Assembly: GCA_021828575.1 (NCBI GenBank)
Contig: JAJZEL010000155.1
Span: forward strand, 1-14,955
From: Pseudomonadota bacterium
GTDB lineage: Bacteria > Pseudomonadota > Gammaproteobacteria > Burkholderiales > Ferrovaceae
Direction: 5' to 3'
Length of the DNA stretch: 14,955 bases
This document shows, in pieces, positions 7,439 to 12,686 of this stretch. Positions within the stretch are counted from its first letter, which is position 1, and each line of letters begins with the position of its first letter. Both the position numbers and the translations under genes were made by a program. The notes below the pieces were generated by a model that was not told the DNA's origin, did not search any database, and worked only from the letters and a program-made list of their open reading frames with translations.

Positions 7439-8320
7439 TCATCTATCTGCTAGTCTACGAAGCGGCTCGGAGTAGGTATCGATTAACTTGTGCAGTGGGT
7501 CAGCACCCTGAAAGATCGTCTCTGAGTCGTAACCCTGCTGCGTTGTAAGTCTTGTAGCCTCGCGAACCGTTTTCAAGGCCCCTTTCCCAACTTGTTTTTT
7601 CCAACCAGGAAATCCGACTTGTGCGAGGCGGTACTCCTTTCGGACAACAGGGCCGATGATTCCGAAAATTTTGGGTTTGTACTCAACCCTGACGACATCG
7701 ATAAAGTTCTTATTCTGGTTCACCATCTCAAAACCATAGCGCTTCAGAATTTGATTGAGTTCGTGATAAGTGACGGTGTAGGCGCGATTATTAATTTCGC
7801 GTGTATTTCGTTTCAGAAAGTCTGCAATAAACAAGATTTCGGCATCATCTTTTTTCTTTGCCAAATCTCGAAATTGCGGGTATTTGTCAAGCCTATTATC
7901 TGCAACATCGACAATGAAGTCCTCGAACTCGCGCTGACGAACACGTGGTGTTCTATTTAGACGATCAAGTTGAAAGAGCGTCACCAAGAAGGCGGTGCGT
8001 TTGTTGGCATCGTGAAAAGGGTGGTCCTTGACTAGTCCAAACAAAAGTGTGGCGCACTTCTCATACATATCAGGCCATTTGTCCTTTCCGCCAAATGAAA
8101 CAAACTGCCTGTAAATCGATGAATGCAATAAGTCCACGCTCTTTGGTCCGATCCCCCCAACGCCATAATCTTGTTCAACAAAGAAATCAACGATCAGAAA
8201 ATGGGCACGCAGCACTTCATGTAGCCCAATAGTATCTCGCGTAACGTATGGGTCGTCAGGCCCAACGAGTTCAACCCATCTCATGTACTCGTGCTCAATA
8301 TCCGTGTGCAGGAAATCCAT
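7439..8320 (-). CDS. Doc-type Fic family toxin with HicA-like C-terminal region
   Basis: A 293-residue protein with the Fic/Doc motif HPFHDANKRTA at 100-110 (His100, Asp104, Asn106, Lys107, Arg108). Doc enzymes with Lys in this place are known to phosphorylate EF-Tu, while canonical Fic enzymes with GNGR transfer AMP. The protein is more than twice the length of phage P1 Doc. Residues about 183-259 (YHELNQILKRYGF, then KGALKTVREATRL) resemble the HicA mRNA-interferase fold, but the usual GSH histidine is replaced by Asn-Phe. I chose the ATG at 8320 because a G-rich stretch precedes it. The open frame runs back to 8596 only by overlapping higA with unrelated residues. It is AT-richer than the housekeeping genes, which suggests transfer. 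Fic/Doc membership is firm; the HicA link is tentative. Confidence 0.88.
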   Translation of the reverse strand: MDFLHTDIEHEYMRWVELVGPDDPYVTRDTIGLHEVLRAHFLIVDFFVEQDYGVGGIGPKSVDLLHSSIYRQFVSFGGKDKWPDMYEKCATLLFGLVKDHPFHDANKRTAFLVTLFQLDRLNRTPRVRQREFEDFIVDVADNRLDKYPQFRDLAKKKDDAEILFIADFLKRNTREINNRAYTVTYHELNQILKRYGFEMVNQNKNFIDVVRVEYKPKIFGIIGPVVRKEYRLAQVGFPGWKKQVGKGALKTVREATRLTTQQGYDSETIFQGADPLHKLIDTYSEPLRRLADR

Positions 8321-8365
8321 GGTAACCCCCCCATTTTTAACTAAGGCTGGGGGTAAAATTACCCC
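8321..8365 (-). promoter_or_regulatory. GGGGTAA/TTACCCC inverted repeats between higA and the Fic gene
   Basis: GGGGTAA-AA-TTACCCC (8350-8365) is a perfect inverted repeat that includes the higA stop. A related half-site, GGTAACCCCCCC, lies at 8321-8332 just before the Fic start. The repeated G/C-run plus TAA/TTA pattern suggests a bound operator or an mRNA structure controlling the toxin relative to the antitoxin. The pattern is observed; the function is not known. Confidence 0.35.
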
Positions 8366-8643
8366 ACCCTCACCATCGGCTCGATCTTCGGCCGTGGTTG
8401 ATGTTCTGCCTGCCACAAATCCCACTGGGCTTGCATACCTAACCAGACTTCCGGGGTGGTGCCAAGCCAGGCCGAGAGGCGCAAGGCCATGCCTGCAGTG
8501 ACGCCCGCTTTGCCGTTTAACACTTTGGACAGCGTCACGCGCGACACTTGCAGGTCTTTGGCAGCCTGAGTGACGGTCATGGTTTCCGGTAACCATTCGC
8601 GCAACACTTCACCCGGATGCGCCGGGTTGTGCATTCGACTCAT
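8359..8643 (-). CDS. higA: HigA/VapI-family antitoxin, XRE helix-turn-helix
   Basis: A 94-residue DNA-binding antitoxin. HigA proteins neutralise the HigB mRNA interferase and repress their own operon. The N-terminus HPGEVLREWL and the helix-turn-helix MTVTQAAKDLQVSRVTLSKVLNG, then LSAWLGTTPEVWLGMQAQWDLW, are diagnostic of the family. I chose the ATG at 8643 because AGGAGA precedes it at good spacing; a TTG two codons upstream (8649) is the alternative. The ribosome site overlaps the end of the decayed higB, the normal higB-higA order. Its own toxin is broken, so the intact antitoxin is an orphan unless it now serves the Fic gene 38 nt downstream or represses other promoters. Confidence 0.93.
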   Translation of the reverse strand: MSRMHNPAHPGEVLREWLPETMTVTQAAKDLQVSRVTLSKVLNGKAGVTAGMALRLSAWLGTTPEVWLGMQAQWDLWQAEHQPRPKIEPMVRVG

Positions 8644-8654
8644 GTTCAATTCTC

Positions 8655-8850
8655 CTAATGATAATCCTGATAATTGACCAGTTCGGCATGTTCACCCTCA
8701 AACCCGAACGTCAGGCGCCAATTGCCATTGACCCGCACCGACCAGATTGCCGGTTAATGAATGCAAATACCAACCGGGTGCGTTCATGTCTTCCGGACGC
8801 TTCGCGTTATCCAGCATCGTCAGCATAATCCGCAACTTTGCTGCATGACA
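8655..8850 (-). pseudogene. higB: Decayed HigB/RelE-type toxin remnant
   Basis: On the minus strand, 8850 to about 8746 reads HAAKLRIMLTMLDNAKRPED and then MNAPGWYLHSLTGN. A different frame, 8744 to 8658, reads WSVRVNGNWRLTFGFEGEHA and then ELVNYQDYH-stop. Together these are the C-terminal two thirds of a HigB toxin. Only 1 nt separates the Asn and Trp codons where the family has about four residues, consistent with an 11-nt deletion that shifts the frame. The N-terminal 35-40 residues are missing upstream of 8850. The product cannot be a working RelE-fold RNase. The remnant ends directly before the higA ribosome site, so the original higBA operon order is preserved. The reading is from my own translation and family memory. 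Confidence 0.85.
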
Positions 8851-8923
8851 GTGTAACGCGTTAACTATCGATTAACAACCGGATGATGGGCGCGGTCACA
8901 GCCAGCATTTCTTGACGTGTCAG

Positions 8924-10543
8924 TTAAACCTTAAATCTTCCAACAGCGCTTTGCAGGGAAGACGCAAGCTGATCAAGTCGTTGTGCCGAGAGTGAAGCGT
9001 CCTGAATGGATTCACTATTTTTTTCAGTCATTGCCGCAATTTTTTCGATGTGCCTGGTAATTTCATTGCTGGCGATTTTTTGTTCGTGCACTGAAGCGGT
9101 AATGCCTTCTACACCTGTATTGGCGTAGGTAACAGAGGCTTTCGCCAGAGACAGAACATCTATCACTTTCGACATGAATGTTTCACTCGCGGAAAGGGCC
9201 TGCAAACCGTTGTAGATGGACTTTTCCACACGAATAGACTGATCACCCAACGAACAGGTGATACTGTCTATCTCCCCAGCTGACTGTGCCGACTTTTCGG
9301 CGAGCTTCCTGACCTCATCAGCGACGACTGCAAACCCTCTGCCCATATCGCCGGCGCGTGCCGCCTCGATTGCTGCATTCAGGGCGAGCAGATTGGTCTG
9401 GTCGGCGATTTCCTTGACCTGCCTTGTCATGTGTGTGATGGTGTTGGTCGATTTGACGAATTCATTAACTTGATTAGCAATTTCATCAACCGCTTTTTTC
9501 CCATTTGATATCTCTTTGAGCATGTCGGACAGACATTCACTTCCCTGGTGCGTATGCGCCAAACTCTCGTGAGAAAGTGTTTTTACATCTTCCGATGAAT
9601 CTGCGACTGCAGCGATAGACACCCGCATCTGCTCGATTGCAGAAACCGTTTCCGAGGCGGCATTCGATTGTTCCTTCGTTCCTTCAGCGACTTTTGTGGA
9701 GAAAGATGAAAGGTTGGTCGCCGCACTGGAAAGATATTCTGCATTCGATCTGATTTCCTGAATGAGTTTCTGCATACCGGCCATAAAGCGGTTAAATGCA
9801 TCGGACGTTTCCCCGATTTCGTCCTTGCCGTGAACAGGAATGCGTCTTGTCAGATCACCGTTGCCTACGGCAAGCTCATTCATCGAACTGGAAAGCAGTT
9901 TGATAGAGGCCATGATGTTATTGATCAACACAAGCATTCCGACTGAACCGATGATGACTGCAACTGCAGTAATCAAGATAGAAAGCATAAAAGTCCGCTG
10001 AATCTGATGATTGATGAGGTCACGTTTTTCATCAGACTCCTTGTATTTCCTGATCATGAGAGATTCAAGGTTTTTTCTGAGCTCACGCCATTCTGGAGTT
10101 TCGTTCATGTTGAGCTCACCAACTGCAGCCGTGGTATCTGTAACGGCCAGATCTCTGGCATGCTGCCGTATTGCCTGCAGTTTCGCCCAACTTTTTCGAA
10201 TGTCATCCAGCGTTTTTAGTGCATCAGGATGATCCGATGAAACAAGAATAGTCTGGTTCAACGCCTCATTGAATTCGTCTGACGATTTTGAAAGCGTTTT
10301 CAGAGGGACAGGATCAGAAGGTCTGAGAATATAATTTCTTTCCGCCTGGCCAGACAGCAGGCCGTTTTCATACATTGATGAGAGGTACTTGAGGTTGACC
10401 ACATCACGATTAATGAATGAATCAAATTGTTTTCCAAGATTCCTGAGACTGAACAACGCAACCATCAACGCAATGACCACCAGCAAAATTGCCAAGCTGC
10501 TACCGACCAGCAACTTGGCCCTAATGCTTAAATGTCTCAACAT
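8924..10543 (-). CDS. Methyl-accepting chemotaxis protein
   Basis: A 539-residue transmembrane chemoreceptor that controls CheA through CheW. TM1 is at about 11-32 and TM2 at about 184-207. Between them is a roughly 150-residue periplasmic region that looks like a four-helix-bundle (4HB_MCP) sensor. HAMP is at about 208-262, followed by the signalling coiled coil with the hairpin tip IADQTNLLALNAAIEAARAG (379-398) and GRGFAVVADEVRKLAEKS. It ends RFKV and lacks the C-terminal NWETF-type CheR/CheB tether. The ligand is unknown. I chose the ATG at 10543 because AGGAGGTGA lies just upstream; the frame extends 15 codons further to 10588 with no such site. It is transcribed from a sigma28 promoter, so it belongs to the flagellar/chemotaxis regulon. 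Composition is AT-richer than the housekeeping genes. Confidence 0.96.
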   Translation of the reverse strand: MLRHLSIRAKLLVGSSLAILLVVIALMVALFSLRNLGKQFDSFINRDVVNLKYLSSMYENGLLSGQAERNYILRPSDPVPLKTLSKSSDEFNEALNQTILVSSDHPDALKTLDDIRKSWAKLQAIRQHARDLAVTDTTAAVGELNMNETPEWRELRKNLESLMIRKYKESDEKRDLINHQIQRTFMLSILITAVAVIIGSVGMLVLINNIMASIKLLSSSMNELAVGNGDLTRRIPVHGKDEIGETSDAFNRFMAGMQKLIQEIRSNAEYLSSAATNLSSFSTKVAEGTKEQSNAASETVSAIEQMRVSIAAVADSSEDVKTLSHESLAHTHQGSECLSDMLKEISNGKKAVDEIANQVNEFVKSTNTITHMTRQVKEIADQTNLLALNAAIEAARAGDMGRGFAVVADEVRKLAEKSAQSAGEIDSITCSLGDQSIRVEKSIYNGLQALSASETFMSKVIDVLSLAKASVTYANTGVEGITASVHEQKIASNEITRHIEKIAAMTEKNSESIQDASLSAQRLDQLASSLQSAVGRFKV

Positions 10544-10545
10544 TT

Positions 10546-10554
10546 TCACCTCCT
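10546..10554 (-). promoter_or_regulatory. Shine-Dalgarno site fixing the chemoreceptor start
   Basis: The minus strand reads AGGAGGTGA, then two A and ATG at 10543. This near-perfect anti-16S match decides the start in favour of the internal Met over the longer open frame, which begins at 10588. Confidence 0.85.
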
Positions 10555-10636
10555 CCCATTCAACTTGATAATGCCCCCTCACATGCATTTATTTTTAGGG
10601 TTTTTGACTTCTTGGCGAATCTGTTGTGATTTCTTG

Positions 10637-10663
10637 TTATCGAAACACCTTTAAAAATCTTTA
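10637..10663 (-). promoter_or_regulatory. Sigma28 (FliA) promoter of the chemoreceptor
   Basis: Read on the minus strand: TAAAGATT (10663-10656), an 11-nt spacer and TTCGATAA (10644-10637). The consensus is TAAAGTTT-N11-GCCGATAA, giving 7/8 and 6/8 matches at exact spacing. It lies 93 nt upstream of the chemoreceptor start. Flagellar sigma factor control of MCP genes is well established, and the fit here is strong. Confidence 0.82.
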
Positions 10664-11015
10664 ATTTTTTTATGGTTGTCTCCTTTAACCGTTTCTTTTT
10701 GAGATTAAAAAGCGACCATAGTGCAATCTCCATCCCGCTTTCTGCGTTCTGCTATTCATCCATCGAAGCAAAAAATCCCTTTCGTTAATATGATTAAGAA
10801 CTATTTAACGCAATTGAATGCAATGCGGTTCAAGTCAAAACTTGGAAGCCAAAACGATCACCGAAAAATCAGACGCCTGGATTTCTCCAGGTGTTTTTTC
10901 ATGCATAACACCCCTTCACAAAATCCATATTCACAAAAATTGTAGAACAGGGTTACCATTTCGTTTCAGGATTCATATCAAGCCATGAATGCCATGAACC
11001 TGTTGTCATTTTGGG
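10664..11015. other. AT-rich intergenic gap
   Basis: About 350 nt between the chemoreceptor promoter and the next gene. A 74-codon open frame at 10721-10945 has no recognisable protein features or ribosome site and contains the terminator hairpin at 10873, so I do not call it. I see no convincing sigma70 promoter; TATGAT at 10789-10794 is an isolated -10-like match. The region could hold a small RNA ending at the hairpin, or be leftover sequence from a lost gene. Confidence 0.5.
10873..10899 (+). terminator. Orphan intrinsic terminator
   Basis: Stem ACGCCTGGA (10873-10881) and TCCAGGTGT (10886-10894; one G-T pair), loop TTTC, followed by a T-run. It is a good intrinsic terminator on the plus strand, but no recognisable gene ends at it. 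The minus strand also has a short T-tract after the hairpin. Confidence 0.75.
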
Positions 11016-11036
11016 GTGAACGTGGGCAGCGCAAAC

Positions 11037-11261
11037 ATGCTAATCCTTTTGTTAATTGTCATCGGGGGGTACCTGCTTCCCGGTATCGTGGCCATCGCCC
11101 GAAAACATCACAATGCATTTGCCATATTTTTGCTGAACCTTCTCCTGGGTTGGTCATTTGTGGGATGGGTGGTTGCCCTGGTCTGGGCATTCACCAAACC
11201 CGCGTCTCCCCAGCAAATTGTTGTCAACGTGCAACAAGGACACGCCAACCCTGATGACTAA
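11037..11261 (+). CDS. Superinfection immunity-like small membrane protein
   Basis: A 74-residue protein with two hydrophobic segments, MLILLLIVIGGYLLPGIVAI and AFAIFLLNLLLGWSFVGWVV. The pattern of a basic-charged loop (ARKHHN), then LNLLLGW and GWVVALVWAF, matches the Imm_superinfect family (named for phage T4 Imm), which is widespread as small bacterial inner-membrane proteins. It probably sits in the cytoplasmic membrane; its role in hosts is not established. I chose the ATG at 11037 because the first membrane segment begins directly there. GTG at 11016 is an in-frame alternative adding 7 residues. Neither start has a clear ribosome site. Confidence 0.75.
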   Translation: MLILLLIVIGGYLLPGIVAIARKHHNAFAIFLLNLLLGWSFVGWVVALVWAFTKPASPQQIVVNVQQGHANPDD

Positions 11262-11323
11262 GTGTGCCCATTGGCCTGAATTTTCAATAAAGTGACCGTC
11301 ACAGAAAAAAGAAGGGGGAATCA

Positions 11324-11382
11324 ATGTTGCGCGAGCACTATATAGAATTGGGTTGTGATCAGTGCCTCAATGGCGCGGGACT
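11324..11382 (+). pseudogene. Displaced N-terminus of the EAL gene
   Basis: An ATG at 11324 follows a strong ribosome site (AGAAGGGGGAATCA). Its frame reads MLREHYIELGCDQCLNGAGL, a natural N-terminus for a stand-alone EAL protein with a CxxC pair before GLDF. After the GGACT repeat the frame loses EAL similarity and stops at 11575. The EAL domain continues in another frame (see the EAL entry). Removing one 5-nt repeat unit would fuse both parts into a protein of about 252 residues. Confidence 0.7.
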
Positions 11383-12087
11383 GGACTTGACTTTTCATTC
11401 GCCTTCCAGCCCATTGTGGACAGCCGGTCGCGCTCCATATTTTCCTATGAGGCCCTGGTTCGTGGCCCTGCCGGGGAACCGGCAATCACCGTGCTTGGCC
11501 GCCTTGTGGACAGCAATCGTTATCGTTTTGACCAGGCATGCCGGGTCAAGATCATCCAGCTTGCCGCCTCCCTGAAGCTGGATACATTTCTCAACATCAA
11601 CTTTTATCCCAACGCTGTCTACAAGCCCGAACTCTGCATCAGGACAACGTTACAGGCCGCCAGAACCTATTCCTTTCCCATCGAGCGCATCATGTTCGAA
11701 GTCACCGAGGAAGAAAAAATCCGTGATCAGGCCCATCTGCTCGACATTTTTGAAACCTACCAGCGCCTGGGTTTCCTCACCGCCATCGATGACTTTGGTG
11801 CCGGATATGCCGGACTCAACCTCCTGAGCGCTTTTCAGCCCAATTTCATCAAACTGGACATGGTGCTGGTGCGTAACATCCATGAACGTAAGTCCAACCA
11901 GGTCATTGTCAGCGCAGTCATCAACATGTGTCGCGACCTGGATATCAAACTCATTGCCGAAGGGGTAGAAACGCGCGATGAGTTTCTGTGGCTCTCCTCC
12001 TCAGGCGTCTACCTTTTTCAGGGTTTTTATTTCTCCCACCCTGAGTTTGAGACACTGCCATTGGTTTCCCCTGCTCTTTTTGAGTAA
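11362..12087 (+). CDS. EAL-domain c-di-GMP phosphodiesterase, frame-interrupted 5' end
   Basis: A stand-alone EAL domain that would hydrolyse cyclic di-GMP to pGpG in the cytoplasm, favouring motility. Catalytic residues are intact: Glu30 in EALVRG, Asn80 in NINFYP, Glu113 in FEVTEE, Asp143-Asp144 in DDFGAGYAGLN, Lys164 in IKLD, and Glu in IAEGVE. There is no GGDEF or obvious sensor domain. The open frame begins at GTG 11362, but this has no good ribosome site and its first residues PQWRGT are not EAL-like. The genuine start is probably ATG 11324 in another frame, joined through the GGACT repeat. As read, the gene is either a pseudogene, phase-variable, or translated weakly from the GTG. A sequencing error cannot be excluded. 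Confidence 0.85.
   Translation: MPQWRGTGLDFSFAFQPIVDSRSRSIFSYEALVRGPAGEPAITVLGRLVDSNRYRFDQACRVKIIQLAASLKLDTFLNINFYPNAVYKPELCIRTTLQAARTYSFPIERIMFEVTEEEKIRDQAHLLDIFETYQRLGFLTAIDDFGAGYAGLNLLSAFQPNFIKLDMVLVRNIHERKSNQVIVSAVINMCRDLDIKLIAEGVETRDEFLWLSSSGVYLFQGFYFSHPEFETLPLVSPALFE
11378..11392 (+). repeat. Pentanucleotide tandem repeat (GGACT)2 plus TGACT
   Basis: GGACT-GGACT-TGACT sits exactly where the two halves of the EAL gene change frame. Five bases are not a multiple of three, so gain or loss of a unit switches the reading frame. Losing one unit restores CLNGAG-LDFSFAFQPIVD. Confidence 0.8.
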
Positions 12088-12120
12088 GGCTCCCCCTGTG
12101 CAGGGCATCTCGAAAAATTA

Positions 12121-12149
12121 TTGACATTCATATATTACGGTACCATAAT
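12121..12149 (+). promoter_or_regulatory. Sigma70 promoter of the MarR-efflux operon
   Basis: A perfect -35 TTGACA (12121-12126), an exact 17-nt spacer and a -10 CATAAT (12144-12149; 5/6), lying 32 nt before the marR ATG. It is strong enough to need repression. Confidence 0.9.
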
Positions 12150-12152
12150 ATA
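12131..12152. promoter_or_regulatory. Palindromic operator, probable MarR site
   Basis: A 22-bp near-perfect palindrome with arms TATATTAC and ATAATATA around a central GGTACC; 20 of 22 positions are symmetric. It covers the second part of the promoter spacer and the whole -10, so bound protein would block RNA polymerase. Size and place fit a MarR dimer site, implying autorepression relieved by a ligand. The palindrome is observed; the bound protein is inferred. Confidence 0.8.
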
Positions 12153-12181
12153 AACAACATAATAAAACCCAGGAATCCAGG

Positions 12182-12685
12182 ATGCTGCTACTCAAAGCCT
12201 TGCCCACGCCTGTCAGCCTGCAAAAATTTGCATCCCGCTATCCTGGCACGGACGTGCAGGCCATTTCGGACTTTGTCAGCCTTTTAAGGGCTACGTCAGA
12301 CATATCGCTCGCACTCGACCGACTGCTGGGGCAGCATGGATTACTTCAGGGCCGCTGGTGGATTCTGGTTTTGCTTTTCCGCGAGGACGATCTGACTTCC
12401 TCCCCTTCTGATCTGGCAGAAAAAGCCGGGGTTTCCAAGGCAACCATCACCGGATTCCTGGATGGGCTTGAGCGCGAAGGTTTGGTTATTCGCCTTCCCG
12501 ACCCTGATGACAGACGCAAGTACCTGATTCGCCTGACCGCTTCCGGATTGCAAAAACTGGATGAAGTCACTCCGGACTATAACCGCAAGGTCCACGCTTT
12601 CATGTCAGTCCTCTCTTCCCACCAACGTACGGAGTTGCTTGACTCACTGGCAACCCTTGTCTCGCATCTGGAGGTCATGCGTTGA
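12182..12685 (+). CDS. MarR family transcriptional regulator
   Basis: A 167-residue winged-helix dimeric repressor. The recognition region reads LAEKAGVSKATITGFLDGLE and the wing carries the signature DPDDRRKYLIRLTASG. Family members usually release DNA on binding phenolic acids, salicylate-like compounds or drugs. The ATG at 12182 has AGGA upstream. The gene opens an operon with the outer-membrane factor, whose start is one base after the marR stop, and the FUSC transporter. The palindrome over the promoter suggests autoregulation. The inducer is likely a substrate of the pump, probably an aromatic acid; this is inferred from context. Confidence 0.94.
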   Translation: MLLLKALPTPVSLQKFASRYPGTDVQAISDFVSLLRATSDISLALDRLLGQHGLLQGRWWILVLLFREDDLTSSPSDLAEKAGVSKATITGFLDGLEREGLVIRLPDPDDRRKYLIRLTASGLQKLDEVTPDYNRKVHAFMSVLSSHQRTELLDSLATLVSHLEVMR

Positions 12686-12686
12686 C

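Noticed and set aside
7592..7960. 122-codon plus-strand open frame with hydrophobic stretches
   Set aside because: Entirely antisense to the well-supported Fic/Doc gene, with no recognisable motif or ribosome site.
8861..8923. Short minus-strand frame LTRQEMLAVTAPIIRLLIDS after the chemoreceptor stop
   Set aside because: It could be a gene fragment, but I do not recognise it and it has no start or ribosome site.
10721..10945. 74-codon plus-strand open frame in the gap
   Set aside because: No ribosome site, no family features, and it contains a full intrinsic terminator hairpin within the frame.
7260..11000. Integration attachment repeat of the tRNA-Asn 3' end
   Set aside because: I found no second copy of the T-arm/acceptor sequence and no integrase gene in the window.
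11292..11302. GTGAC-C-GTCAC inverted repeat upstream of the EAL gene
   Set aside because: Only 5-bp arms with a 1-nt centre; too short to support as an operator without further evidence.
12094..12105. CCCTG-TG-CAGGG after the EAL gene as terminator
   Set aside because: The loop is only 2 nt and no T-run follows.
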